In this document: piece by piece, positions 23,499-32,090 of the stretch
Position numbering within the stretch: the first letter of the stretch is position 1
Layout: each line of letters opens with the position of its first letter
Origin: Anaerolineales bacterium
GTDB taxonomy: Bacteria > Chloroflexota > Anaerolineae > Anaerolineales > DRMV01
Reading direction: 5' to 3'
Length of the DNA: 37,067 nt
Assembly (NCBI GenBank): GCA_027023425.1
Contig: JALVVL010000025.1
Coordinates: forward strand, 1 to 37,067
Position numbers and translations under genes: made by a program
The notes under the pieces: generated by a model
The model's input: only the letters and a program-made list of their open reading frames with translations
What the model was told of the DNA's origin: nothing
Database searches by the model: none

Positions 23499-23650
23499 GG
23501 GGGATGGGTGAGATCTTGCCACAAAGAGAGCGGATGGCGCCTTCCGTAATAACCAAAATCTTGTTTGAGAATGCAATAAAGGGGGAGAACCGTATAACTC
23601 CTACTAAAGTATATGCTTGGGCGTTGCGAAAGTCAAATTGAACAGTGCTT

Positions 23651-25141
23651 TCATTTATATGACCGGATTTCGCTGGCCGGAATGCCCTGATCGCTGGCGA
23701 CCACAATGCTTGTGCCGCGCCGCAAATCTCCCTTGTAGGGCGTGCCGCCGCTCTCCGCAACCCACCCTTCAAGGTTGAACGGAATCACGCCGTAGGCCAA
23801 AATCCATTCGCCGTTGTATTTGCGCGCTATGTGAACGTGGGTGCCCGTCGCCCTCCCACCCTCACAAGAAGGATGGCCTATTTTGTCGCCTGCTTTTACA
23901 ATTGCCCCCTCAGGTATTCTGCCGTTCTCGGCGAGGTGGAAGTACAGCACGTCCCAGCCCGTGCGCTCATCCATATCGCCGTCCAAATCCAACATTGCCG
24001 TGGCATATTCCGAGCGGGCAACTATGCCATCCGCCACAGCCACAGCCCACTTGTCGGTGGGCTGGCAGCCGGAGACGCCGCGCGGGGCAAAATCCAAAGC
24101 GGCAAACGGTTGCCCCAAACCCCAGCCGGTGTGCGGCGCGCCGGTAAAAACCCAAGTTTCGCCCTTGGGGAACGGCAAGCGCATGGGCGGCTGGTGCAAG
24201 TTCGCCGGAATGTGCGGGGGCGGCGGGCTTTCCCACGGGTTGCCGAAGAAAAACGAATAGAGTTTGAAAAAGCCATTTGGCGAAACGGCTTGATGGTAAA
24301 CCTCGGCGGGCAAATAGTGGGCAAAATAGTATTGCAGGGCAACCGTGGCGGCGTTCTGCCACGGGTCTGGCCGCACTTCGGTGCCATCACTGAGCAAAAA
24401 CAGCCGCAATGAGCCGATCCGCCAGCCGTAGTAGCCGTTGTTGAGCATGTTGGCCGCGTAGTTCAACTGGCGAAAAAGGCCTTTGTGGTTTTCGTCGCGG
24501 TAGCCGAGGATATATTCCTCACGGCCGTTTGGGAGGTCGGGCTGGGTGAGCGCCCCGGCCTGATATTCCAGCAAGGCGAGCAAAACGCGAGGGTCTATGC
24601 TGTAATGACGGGCGATGTAGTCAACGATGTCGGCGCCGGAACGGTTGGCGCGCGCAGCATATTCGCTGTAATGGGCGAGCCAGCCATCCGGATGCCTTGC
24701 CACGAATTCGCGCACATCAAAGCCCCGCGAGGCCGGCCCATACACAAAAAGCGGGTCAGGCAAGATTTTGAAGGGGCTTCCCCAAAACGGAGCGTAATAA
24801 ATTGGGATTTTCATCGGGAAACCGGGCGGCAAGGTAGTGACATCTCGCGGGATTTGGGGGTTTGCCTGCAAAATTTCCTGCACGGTAGTGTTGAAATGCG
24901 CGGCAAGGGCAGGGAGCGTATCGCCGGTTTGGGCTTTGTAATCCACCAGCGTGCCAGGGTTGTAAGGCGGGCGCGTCGGCAATGGCGTGGGGCTTGGCCC
25001 CGGCTTAGGGGTAACTTCCGGCGCGGCGAAAAGCCCCACCGGCGTTGGAAACGGTGTCGCCTTTTGAGAAGCGCATCCCGCCGCCAATAGGGCCATTCCC
25101 AAAAACGCAAAAAGCCAAAAGAACTTACGGGGCTGAATCAT
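23651..25141 (-). CDS. LysM lipoprotein with degenerate M23-like domain (second of tandem pair)
   Basis: 496 aa. A lipoprotein signal has lipobox L-A-A-G-C at Cys23. A Pro/Thr linker follows, then LysM ('YKAQTGDTLPALAAHF', about 70-85), a central ~200-residue domain ('YSIDPRVLLALLEYQAGAL', 'GYYGWRIGSLRLFLL') resembling a lytic-transglycosylase-like helical domain, then an M23-like barrel with 'AALDFAPRG', 'GWDVLYFHLAENG', 'GDKIGHPSCEGG' and 'GTHVHIARKYNGEW'. The H-x-H pair is present; the first metal motif (H-x3-D) is altered to 'FAALDFAP'. ATG 25141 overlaps the preceding gene by 17 bases; the frame is open three codons further. Likely an outer-surface peptidoglycan hydrolase or sensor. Confidence 0.86.
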   Translation of the reverse strand: MIQPRKFFWLFAFLGMALLAAGCASQKATPFPTPVGLFAAPEVTPKPGPSPTPLPTRPPYNPGTLVDYKAQTGDTLPALAAHFNTTVQEILQANPQIPRDVTTLPPGFPMKIPIYYAPFWGSPFKILPDPLFVYGPASRGFDVREFVARHPDGWLAHYSEYAARANRSGADIVDYIARHYSIDPRVLLALLEYQAGALTQPDLPNGREEYILGYRDENHKGLFRQLNYAANMLNNGYYGWRIGSLRLFLLSDGTEVRPDPWQNAATVALQYYFAHYLPAEVYHQAVSPNGFFKLYSFFFGNPWESPPPPHIPANLHQPPMRLPFPKGETWVFTGAPHTGWGLGQPFAALDFAPRGVSGCQPTDKWAVAVADGIVARSEYATAMLDLDGDMDERTGWDVLYFHLAENGRIPEGAIVKAGDKIGHPSCEGGRATGTHVHIARKYNGEWILAYGVIPFNLEGWVAESGGTPYKGDLRRGTSIVVASDQGIPASEIRSYK

Positions 25142-26684
25142 CACGCACAATCATCTGCGCCGGGCTTCCACAAGGGCAGGCCTTGATAACTTTATCCCCT
25201 TTGGTGAGGGTGCCCTTGTAAGGGGCGCGGCCGTTATGCGGCACCCAGCCATCCATCACAAACGGCACAGGGCCATCCGCCGCTATCCATTCCCCGTTGT
25301 ATTTGCGGGCAATGTGGACATGGGTGCCCGTGGCTATGCCGCCTTCGCAAGATGGATGGCCGATTTTATCGCCGGTGTTCAGGTGAGTGCCTACCGGCAC
25401 GCGGTCGCGCGAGGCAATGTGCAGGTAAAGCACATCCCAGCCGGTCTGTTCCTTGCCGTCGCCGTCCAAATCCAGCATGACCACGCCATAACCCGAACGC
25501 GCCACCACCCCCGGCGCCACCGCGAGCACCCACTGCCGCGAAGGCTCACATCCGCCGTGGATGGAGCCCGGGGCAAAATCAAGAGCCGCGAGCGCACCCT
25601 CGTGCTCCCAAGCGCCATGCGGCCCGCCGGTGAAATACCAACGCACACCCTTTTGAAAAGGCAAAATGAACTTGGGTTGTTTGAGTTGGGGCGGATAAAG
25701 CGGCTCAACCGCGTAGGCGCGCTCCCACGGGTCGCCGAAAAGCGATTTGTAGAAGGCAGGGAAGCCGCTTTCGGGGTTCATCACCTGTTGCCAAGCGGCA
25801 AAATTGGGGCTTAACTGGGCAAACAAATATGCCAACGCCACCGTGCCAGCGTTCAGATCCGGGGCAAGCCGCAATTTTGTGCCGTCGCGAAAGGTCAATG
25901 TGGTCAACAAGCCCTCACGCCATCCGTAATAGCCTTTGGAAAGTTGCGCCACCGCCCACGAAACTTGGCGGTAAAGGCCGTGCTTGCTTTGCTCGGCAAA
26001 CCCAATTGGATATTTGCGCAAAGTTTCACTTTGGGGGTACGAAAAGACGCTGTGGCTTTGATACTCCAGCAAAGCAATGAGCAAGCGGGGGTTGATGGAG
26101 TTGTTTAGGGAGACCATCTGGATTATTTGAGCGCCGCTGGTGTTACCCGTGATGGTGAGGTATTCGCGGTAAGTGCTCATATAGCCCCCTGCCTGCTGGA
26201 TAAACGCCCTCACATCAAACCCAATGGCGGACGGCGAATAGACCACCTCGCTATCGGGCATTACGCGGGTATTGGGCGTGGTTTTGCCTACCCGCCGCGG
26301 TATGATGAGCACGGTATTGGGCTTGAGCAAGCCCTTCTTGGGCAACGGAGTTTGGCTACGGATTTCCTCCGGTTTTACGCCAAAGCGCACGGACAGAGCG
26401 GGCAAGGTATCGCCCGATTGGGTGATGTAGATGAAAGGCGCAACCTCGGTAGGGCGCGGTGTTGGGCTTGAATTTTGGGGTGTGCTCTGCGGGGTGGGTA
26501 AAGGGGCGTTGTCGCGCGGCTCCGGCGAAGCATGTTTGGAAGGAACATAAATCAGCAAAGGGCGGGGAGTTGATTTTTCCTTCGCCACAGGGAAAGGAGC
26601 GGCGGCAAGCGCCGTACTCCCACAGGCTATGCTCAAAAACGCCGCAAGGGCGATCAAAAAAATCCATCCGCGCCTTTTCTGCAT
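25125..26684 (-). CDS. LysM lipoprotein with degenerate M23-like domain (first of tandem pair)
   Basis: 519 aa, same architecture as its downstream neighbour: lipobox 'LSIACGS' (Cys21), Pro/Ser/Thr linker, LysM ('YITQSGDTLPALSVRFGV'), central helical domain ('NSINPRLLIALLEYQSHSV', 'GYYGWREGLL'), and M23-like end ('GPHGAWEHEGALAALDFAP', 'DKIGHPSCEGGIATGTHVHI'). The two are tandem paralogues. ATG 26684 is chosen because the signal peptide starts there; upstream codons to 26894 cross a promoter and the divergent gene. TATAAT ends 6 bases before this ATG and no SD is visible, so a leaderless mRNA is likely. Confidence 0.87.
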   Translation of the reverse strand: MQKRRGWIFLIALAAFLSIACGSTALAAAPFPVAKEKSTPRPLLIYVPSKHASPEPRDNAPLPTPQSTPQNSSPTPRPTEVAPFIYITQSGDTLPALSVRFGVKPEEIRSQTPLPKKGLLKPNTVLIIPRRVGKTTPNTRVMPDSEVVYSPSAIGFDVRAFIQQAGGYMSTYREYLTITGNTSGAQIIQMVSLNNSINPRLLIALLEYQSHSVFSYPQSETLRKYPIGFAEQSKHGLYRQVSWAVAQLSKGYYGWREGLLTTLTFRDGTKLRLAPDLNAGTVALAYLFAQLSPNFAAWQQVMNPESGFPAFYKSLFGDPWERAYAVEPLYPPQLKQPKFILPFQKGVRWYFTGGPHGAWEHEGALAALDFAPGSIHGGCEPSRQWVLAVAPGVVARSGYGVVMLDLDGDGKEQTGWDVLYLHIASRDRVPVGTHLNTGDKIGHPSCEGGIATGTHVHIARKYNGEWIAADGPVPFVMDGWVPHNGRAPYKGTLTKGDKVIKACPCGSPAQMIVRDDSAP

Positions 26685-26690
26685 GGTGGC

Positions 26691-26696
26691 ATTATA
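26691..26696 (-). promoter_or_regulatory. -10 box predicting a leaderless lipoprotein mRNA
   Basis: Perfect TATAAT on the minus strand, with 6 bases to the ATG at 26684. A start 6-7 bases downstream of the -10 would fall on the ATG itself. No convincing -35. Confidence 0.5.
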
Positions 26697-26737
26697 CCGC
26701 GGTGGCGCCGGTGGTTTCGCCGCGCCGCAAAGTTGGG

Positions 26738-26743
26738 TATAAT
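26738..26743 (+). promoter_or_regulatory. -10 box of the phosphatase-GNAT operon
   Basis: Perfect TATAAT on the plus strand, about 45 bases before the TTG/ATG start of the phosphatase; the -35 (TTTCGC, 18-base spacing) is weak. Divergent from the minus-strand TATAAT 41 bases away. Confidence 0.45.
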
Positions 26744-26787
26744 CTTGAGGCCGCCGAGCGGCATTTTTGCATTTGGAGGTTTGGATT

Positions 26788-27288
26788 TTGGCTATGCAGA
26801 TGGTACTTTTCGTTTGCTTGGGCAACATTGTGCGCAGCCCTTTAGCGGAGGCGCTGTTCAACTCGCTCGCCGCGGAGCGCGGCTTGGACGACAAATTCGC
26901 AGCCGATTCCGCCGGTATCGGAGCGTGGCACGTAGGTGAGCCGCCTGACGAGAGGATGCGCGCAGTCGCCGCAAAGCACGGCGTCCACTACTGGCATTCA
27001 GCCCGGCAGGTTGACCGGCAAATGGTCGCCGATGCTGATCTAATCGTTGTTATGGACGAAGACAATTACGCCGATCTGCGCGCCCTTTTTCCAAACGAGG
27101 CTCTCCCCGAAAAAATCCGCCACCTTCGGCAATTTGACCCGGAGGCCAAGGGCGATTTATCCGTGCCCGACCCCTACTACGGCAATGAAAAAGCGTTTGA
27201 AAACGTTTATCGGATAATCCGCCGTTCGGTTGAAGGGCTGTTAGACGCGTTAGAGCGCGGCGAACTGCCGCCACCAATCCATGGATGA
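26788..27288 (+). CDS. Low-molecular-weight protein tyrosine phosphatase family
   Basis: About 166 aa. P-loop 'VCLGNIVRSP' gives the C-x5-R-S signature (Cys10, Arg16), and 'VPDPYYGNEKAFENVY' carries the general-acid Asp. The second cysteine common in the loop (C-x-G-N-x-C-R-S) is Val, removing the usual disulfide redox protection. The start is uncertain: TTG 26788 has GGAGG at 8 bases, ATG 26794 follows two codons later. The family dephosphorylates Tyr-P proteins, often linked to exopolysaccharide control. Overlaps the next gene by 8 bases. Confidence 0.88.
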   Translation: MAMQMVLFVCLGNIVRSPLAEALFNSLAAERGLDDKFAADSAGIGAWHVGEPPDERMRAVAAKHGVHYWHSARQVDRQMVADADLIVVMDEDNYADLRALFPNEALPEKIRHLRQFDPEAKGDLSVPDPYYGNEKAFENVYRIIRRSVEGLLDALERGELPPPIHG

Positions 27289-28447
27289 TTTTTCAACCCG
27301 GATAGTGCGCGTTGGCGAACTGCCCGATTTCATAGCCGAATACCTCGCCGGCGCGCCGCCAAACGCCATCCTGCCCATCACTCCCCAGCGGGCAAAGGCT
27401 CAGGCACACAACCCCGCCGCCTCGGCCGACGACCCTGCGCTTTTGCTCGCCCTTTCCAGCGGCGAGGTGGTGGGCTACCTCGGCCTTTTGCCCGTTTTTT
27501 TGCGCGATGGCGGACGGGTGAGCAAGGTCTTTTGGTTCAGCACATGGCTGGCCGCTCCGCAGGTGCGCGGCCGCGGCGTAGGGCGGATGCTCAAGCAAAA
27601 GGCGCTATCGCTCGGCATTGACGCCGTAAGCACAGGCAACATCCACACGCGGCAAGTCAACCGCAAACTCGGGTGCACCGAGCGCGAGCCGTTCGTGTTT
27701 TACAGCCTTGACCTCACCGGCGTGACGCTTTTCAACCCCCTGCGGCTTGGACGGCGCGCGCTCCGCAAAGCACTCCACGCCCTCGGGCGCGACTTCGCGG
27801 TGGAAACCGCATCCGTGCGCGCCGCAGACCGCTTCTTAGCCACACCCCTGCACAAAACGATAGCCGCCCGCCTGCGCGCCTACGCCGATTCGTGGCTCAA
27901 GGGGCTTAAAATTGCCGAAACGCCGCGCATACCCGAAATTCCCCCTCAAGAACCGCGCCCACTGCCAGTAGCCTCTTTTCACCGCCCGCCTGTTGTTGTA
28001 AACTGGATGTTGGAATACCCGTGGGTGCTGCCACGGGCGGGCGCACCTCATTTCAACTACCACTTCACCCATGCGCGGGATGAGTTTCGCTTTCAAGCAT
28101 TTACCCTGCACGATGGCAAGCGCTACGTGGGCTTTGCTGTGTTCTCGCTTTCGGCAGACGGCGGCAAGCGCTGGGTGAAAGCCTTGGATTACCACCTGAG
28201 CCGCCGCCTCTTGCCAAATGCCGTGCTTGCCCTCGCGCTCAAAGTTGCAATTGCGTGGCGCGCCCACCGCCTTGAACTGCCGCCCGAGTTGGCCGAGCCA
28301 CTAAAGGCGCATCCTTTGACCCGTCCCCTGCTGAGCGAACACAAGCGCCTCTACCAAGCGTGGTTTGCCGCCCCCAATAGTCCCCTCGCCCAAGCATGGG
28401 AGCGGCTCACCTTCGGCTTTTGCGACGGCGACACGGCGTTTACATAA
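27281..28447 (+). CDS. GNAT-family N-acetyltransferase
   Basis: 388 aa. The N-terminal GNAT fold has 'EVVGYLGLLPVFL' and the acetyl-CoA loop 'WLAAPQVRGRGVGRMLKQKA' (R/Q-x-x-G-x-G type), followed by 'AVSTGNIHTRQVNRKLGC'. The C-terminal ~200 residues have a second, GNAT-like segment ('HFTHARDEFRFQAFTLHDG', 'YVGFAVFSLSADGGKRW') without an obvious CoA loop, typical of two-lobed acetyltransferases near polysaccharide genes. The start overlaps the phosphatase stop, so they are translationally coupled. Substrate unknown; an aminosugar or surface glycan is plausible from the deacetylase downstream. Confidence 0.78.
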   Translation: MDDFSTRIVRVGELPDFIAEYLAGAPPNAILPITPQRAKAQAHNPAASADDPALLLALSSGEVVGYLGLLPVFLRDGGRVSKVFWFSTWLAAPQVRGRGVGRMLKQKALSLGIDAVSTGNIHTRQVNRKLGCTEREPFVFYSLDLTGVTLFNPLRLGRRALRKALHALGRDFAVETASVRAADRFLATPLHKTIAARLRAYADSWLKGLKIAETPRIPEIPPQEPRPLPVASFHRPPVVVNWMLEYPWVLPRAGAPHFNYHFTHARDEFRFQAFTLHDGKRYVGFAVFSLSADGGKRWVKALDYHLSRRLLPNAVLALALKVAIAWRAHRLELPPELAEPLKAHPLTRPLLSEHKRLYQAWFAAPNSPLAQAWERLTFGFCDGDTAFT

Positions 28448-28456
28448 TCCCTTAGA

Positions 28457-28540
28457 GCCTATCCGAAAATTCTTTGTGGCATGTCCCCGCGAGGCGGCGG
28501 CGCCGCCGACCGCGGACGAGGCGCCAAGGGATAAATGAGG
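28457..28540. repeat. Degenerate repeat or insertion remnant
   Basis: GAGCCTATCCGAAAATTC, resembling transposon-end words, is followed by CATGTCCCCGCGAGGCGGCGG, close to CATGTCACCGCGAGGCGGTCG of MITEs M2/M3, then a GC-rich palindrome GGCGGCGCCGCC. No terminal repeat pair was found. It occupies the spacer before the deacetylase. Confidence 0.4.
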
Positions 28541-28613
28541 GCGTTCTGGCAATCTCAACGACTCTACTTTCTCCTCGCTAACCGGTTTTTGCCCTTTTCA
28601 ATAGGCGGAAAGA

Positions 28614-29645
28614 ATGGCTACAACCCCAAAACGCGCTTTGAAACAAGTGTGGAGCACTACCACCCGCACAGCCATAAAAGCCCTGCTCCGCGATTGCCAC
28701 CGCAAACTACCCCGAGATGTCGTGGGGGTATCGTACCATGCCGTCGCCGACCACCCCATGCCGCACGTGCAACATCTCTACTCCCCAATCCCAACGGCGG
28801 TTTTTCGGGAAGACCTTGACTTTTTGCAAACCGATTTCCGAGTGGTTGCTTACGAAGATGTGCACAACGCGCGTTTAGGGAAAGGGATTCTCCCTCCCCA
28901 CGCGGCGCACCTTTCGTTTGACGACGGCTATCGCGAATGCTTCACCGTAGTGCGCCCAATTCTAAAAGCGCGGGGCATTCCAGCCACCTTCTTCATAACG
29001 GCAGAGTTTGTGGGCAATCATCGGCTTTTTGCGCGCAACCTGCTTTCGCTCGCGGTTGACCGCCTGCATTCAATGCCCGCGGAAGAGCGCTTGCCACTGC
29101 TTGCCCACGCCTCCTTGCCTCAAAATCCGACGGAATGGAAGGAATCGTTGGCGCGCCTGCCGGAGGAAAGCATAAAAGCATTTTTGCATGAAATGGGCAT
29201 TGACCCCGAAGCGTGGCTTGCCGAAAACGAACCCTTCCTCAACGAAGAAGAAATCCGTTCCCTGCACCTTGCGGGTTTCACCATAGGCGCGCACGGCCTC
29301 ACCCATCGCAAACTTGGCGGCCTTCCGCCCGAAGAGGCCGAGCGGGAAATTGTAGAATCGTGCGCCTACGTGCGCGATATCACCGGCCAAAAGGCTGTGC
29401 CTTTCGCCTTCCCCCATTCCGGGCACGGCATAGACCGCAAATGGCTCTACGATGTGCGTCAGCGCAACCCGTTTGTGGGGCTGTTTTTTGACACAAAAGG
29501 GATGGTGCACGACGCCTCTTGGGTGGTTCAGCGCATTTGGGCTGAACGCCCCCAGTGGCGCAACGCGAAAAGTTTTGCGCCGCTGGCCGAAATTGTGGGC
29601 GCGGCCTGCCGCGATGCCGTGTTAGAAAGGCTACACGCGAAATAA
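28614..29645 (+). CDS. NodB-type polysaccharide deacetylase
   Basis: 343 aa. Carbohydrate esterase 4 fold: motif 1 'HLSFDDGY' (about 99-106; catalytic base and metal Asp), 'GIPATFFITAEFVG' and motif 2 'GAHGLTHRKLGGL' (H-x3-H metal ligands). 'PFAFPHSGHG' takes the place of the usual R-x-P-Y/F-G motif 3. No signal peptide is visible; the N-terminus is basic. It removes acetyl groups from N-acetylated sugars in peptidoglycan, exopolysaccharide or a precursor. ATG 28614 follows GCGGAAAG, a weak SD. Likely shares the glycan context of the GNAT gene upstream. Confidence 0.88.
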   Translation: MATTPKRALKQVWSTTTRTAIKALLRDCHRKLPRDVVGVSYHAVADHPMPHVQHLYSPIPTAVFREDLDFLQTDFRVVAYEDVHNARLGKGILPPHAAHLSFDDGYRECFTVVRPILKARGIPATFFITAEFVGNHRLFARNLLSLAVDRLHSMPAEERLPLLAHASLPQNPTEWKESLARLPEESIKAFLHEMGIDPEAWLAENEPFLNEEEIRSLHLAGFTIGAHGLTHRKLGGLPPEEAEREIVESCAYVRDITGQKAVPFAFPHSGHGIDRKWLYDVRQRNPFVGLFFDTKGMVHDASWVVQRIWAERPQWRNAKSFAPLAEIVGAACRDAVLERLHAK

Positions 29646-29696
29646 CGCGCCCGCCGCCCCGCTCAACGCACAAACGGCTTTGCCGCCGGAGGCGAA

Positions 29697-31337
29697 ATGC
29701 CCTCGCTCCGCTACACTTTGCGCCGCGCCGATTTAGGCCTGCTCCAAATCATCGCCTCCGCATGGGGGATTGGAGGCGAATTTGCCGATGCGCGCTCCGC
29801 CGCGGATGAACTGGCAAGCACAATGCCGCAGCGTGCTCGGCTGGAAGGGGTGCTTTCATCTCTCACGCCCGAAGCCCGCGCCGCCCTTGCCGCGCTGCGG
29901 CAAAGCGGGGGCAAAATCCCGTGGCAAGAATTTGTGCGCCGCTTCGGCGAATTCCGCGAAATGGGCGCCGGCCGGCGCGAGCGCGAAAAGCCTCACCTAA
30001 ACCCCATTTCACCCGTTGAAACGCTTTGGTACGCCGGTTTGATAGGGCGCGCTTTTCTACCTACCGCCCGCGGGCCGGTTGAATTTGCTTACATCCCCGA
30101 CGAACTGCTGGCGCTGATGCCGCCCATCGCCCGCACGGATGAAAACAAAGTGCTGGGAAGGCCAGCGCTGCCGCGCGAGCGCTCCTTTCCCCAACCGGCA
30201 GATGCGCGGATTTTAGACCACATCACCACATTTTTGGCCGCCCTGCGCGGAGGACTACCCACCGATGAAACGCCCGACCGCGCCCGCTGGCGTTGCACGC
30301 ACGAGCAAATGCACGCCTTAGCCCACTCCGCAGGCTTGCTCACCGCCGAAGACAAGGTGGATGCTGAAGCGGCGCGCCGCTTTTTGGAAGCCGCACCCGG
30401 CCAAGCCTTGCTCATGCTCTGGAACGGCTGGCGGCACGGGCAGTTCAACGATTTGCGGCTGATGCCCGGCATCACGCCCGAAGGATCATGGCAAAATGAC
30501 CCGCGGCAGGCGCGTTCCGCCGTTCTCGGCTGGATTGCCGCGCTGCCGCCGCGGGAATGGTGGAGCATTTCGGCGTTCATCGCCGCAGTGCGCGACCGCC
30601 ATCCCGATTTCCAGCGGCCGTTGCCGGGCGATTACGATTCGTGGTATTTCCGCGACGCCGAGGGCAACCTGCTCCACGGTTGGGAGGCATGGGAACAGGT
30701 GGACGGCGCGCTCCTGCGCTTTTTGCTCACCGGCCCAATGCATTGGCTCGGCGCATTGGATTTAGCCGCCCCCGAAAAAGGCGCGCCGCCAACCGCGTTC
30801 CGCATCTCGGAATGGGGCATTTCGTTGCTAAAAGGCGAAGCGCCGCGCCTTCCACCCGAAAACGCGCCGCTAACCATCCGCTCGGACGGGCGCATCACAG
30901 CCCCGCCGCGCACGCCGCGCTCGGCGCGCTACCAAATAGCCCGCTTTGCCGATTGGGAGGGATTTGGCCGCGGCGGCTATCGCTTCCGCCTGAGCGCCGC
31001 GGCAATGCGCCGCGCGCAAGCCCAAGGGCTGAAGCCTGCTCACGTCCTCGCTCTCTTGCGACAACACGCGCGCATAGTTCCGCCTTCCATCACCCGCGCC
31101 ATCACAAATTGGGAGGCCGGGGGCGCGCAGGCAACCTTGGCAGAAACGGTGGTGCTGCGCGTCCGTGACCCGAAAGTGTTGCAAGCGCTGCGCTCCGGCA
31201 AAGCGCGGCGCTTTTTGGGCGAAATGCTCAGTCCGGTGGTGGTGGAAGTACACCCGGGGGCGGAGGAAAAAATCCTCGCTGCGCTGACCGAACTCGGCTA
31301 TTTTGGGGAATTTGTGAAAAAGACGCCGAGGAGTTAA
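29697..31337 (+). CDS. Helicase-associated (XPB/Ssl2-like) protein without helicase motor
   Basis: 546 aa. The N-terminal half has helical winged-helix-like segments ('YTLRRADLGLLQIIASAWGI', 'EARAALAALRQSGGKIPWQEF'). The C-terminal 120 residues ('RYQIARFADWEGFGRGGYRF', 'RAQAQGLKPAHVLALLRQHA', 'TVVLRVRDPKVLQALRS') match the Helicase_C_3/XPB-like DNA-binding module found in Actinobacteria and Chloroflexota. No Walker A/B or DEAD box occurs anywhere, so the protein is not itself a helicase. ATG 29697 has GGAGG at 4 bases. Its stop codon overlaps the first R2 unit of tract F. Function unknown; may regulate or recruit a separate repair helicase. Confidence 0.72.
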   Translation: MPSLRYTLRRADLGLLQIIASAWGIGGEFADARSAADELASTMPQRARLEGVLSSLTPEARAALAALRQSGGKIPWQEFVRRFGEFREMGAGRREREKPHLNPISPVETLWYAGLIGRAFLPTARGPVEFAYIPDELLALMPPIARTDENKVLGRPALPRERSFPQPADARILDHITTFLAALRGGLPTDETPDRARWRCTHEQMHALAHSAGLLTAEDKVDAEAARRFLEAAPGQALLMLWNGWRHGQFNDLRLMPGITPEGSWQNDPRQARSAVLGWIAALPPREWWSISAFIAAVRDRHPDFQRPLPGDYDSWYFRDAEGNLLHGWEAWEQVDGALLRFLLTGPMHWLGALDLAAPEKGAPPTAFRISEWGISLLKGEAPRLPPENAPLTIRSDGRITAPPRTPRSARYQIARFADWEGFGRGGYRFRLSAAAMRRAQAQGLKPAHVLALLRQHARIVPPSITRAITNWEAGGAQATLAETVVLRVRDPKVLQALRSGKARRFLGEMLSPVVVEVHPGAEEKILAALTELGYFGEFVKKTPRS

Positions 31338-32032
31338 CGCAGAGGCGCAGAGAGAAAACCACAGATTACACAGATTAGCACAGATTTTTTCTGTGGAATC
31401 TGCGGATAGCAATGCCAAGGGCGCCAAGGGTAACGCAAAGACGCAGAGGAAGCAGAGGCGCAGAGGAACGCAGAGACGCCAAGGGCGCCAAGGGCACAAA
31501 GGACGCCAAGAAAGTAACGCAGAGACGCAGAGGAAACAAGGAGCGCAAAGAGGTTAACGCAGAGACGCAGAGAAACGCAAAGAACGCAAAGAAAAAACCA
31601 CAGATTACACAGATTAGCACAGATTTTTTCTGTGTTCTCTGTGAATTTCTGTGTCCTCTGTGGTTTTTCTTTTTCACAATGTAAATCTGTGTTTTCTGTG
31701 GTATTTTTGTGTCTTCTGTGCTTTCCCCCAGCCTTTACGACCAACGACCCAACGACCTAACGACCCAACGACCTAACGACTCAACGACTCAACGCCCCAA
31801 TCCCTTAGTACCTCAATCCCTCAATCCCTCTCTTCCTGTGTTCTCTGCAAATTTCCGTGTTTTCTGTGGTTTTCTTTTTCAATCGGTGCAAATCTGTGTC
31901 AATCGGTGGATGAAACAAACCACAGATTACACAGATTAGCACAGATTTTTTCTGTGTTCTCTGCAAATTTCTGTGTTTTCTGTGGTTTGTGGTGTTTCTC
32001 CACCTACGACCCAACGACCTAACGAGCACACG
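31335..32032 (+). repeat. Intergenic repeat tract F (largest composite)
   Basis: About 700 bp without a gene. R2 units (ACGCAGAGACGCAGAGG, GACGCCAAGGGCGCCAAG) alternate with R1 (CACAGATTACACAGATTAG with TCTGTGG complements, at about 31360, 31598 and 31919). A clean R3 block (CGACCCAACGACCTAA, about 7 octamers, 31738-31795) is followed by R4 (CCCCAATCCC, CTCAATCCCTCAATCCC, to about 31830), then more R1 and a short R3. The R3/R4 junction is nearly identical to that in tract A. Confidence 0.87.
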
Positions 32033-32090
32033 CCACTACGTGATAGAATAAGCCTGCATTTATGCTTGCAGATTCCCCCGGAGGTTCAAA

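Noticed and set aside
31335-32032. CRISPR array in the repeat-rich spacers
   Set aside because: Units are 8-10 bp and tandem or interleaved, with no 25-40-bp direct repeats separated by unique spacers, and there are no cas genes.
32040-32090. PLP- or thiamine-type riboswitch before pdxS
   Set aside because: The leader is only about 50 bp after the repeats, and no conserved riboswitch core could be read.
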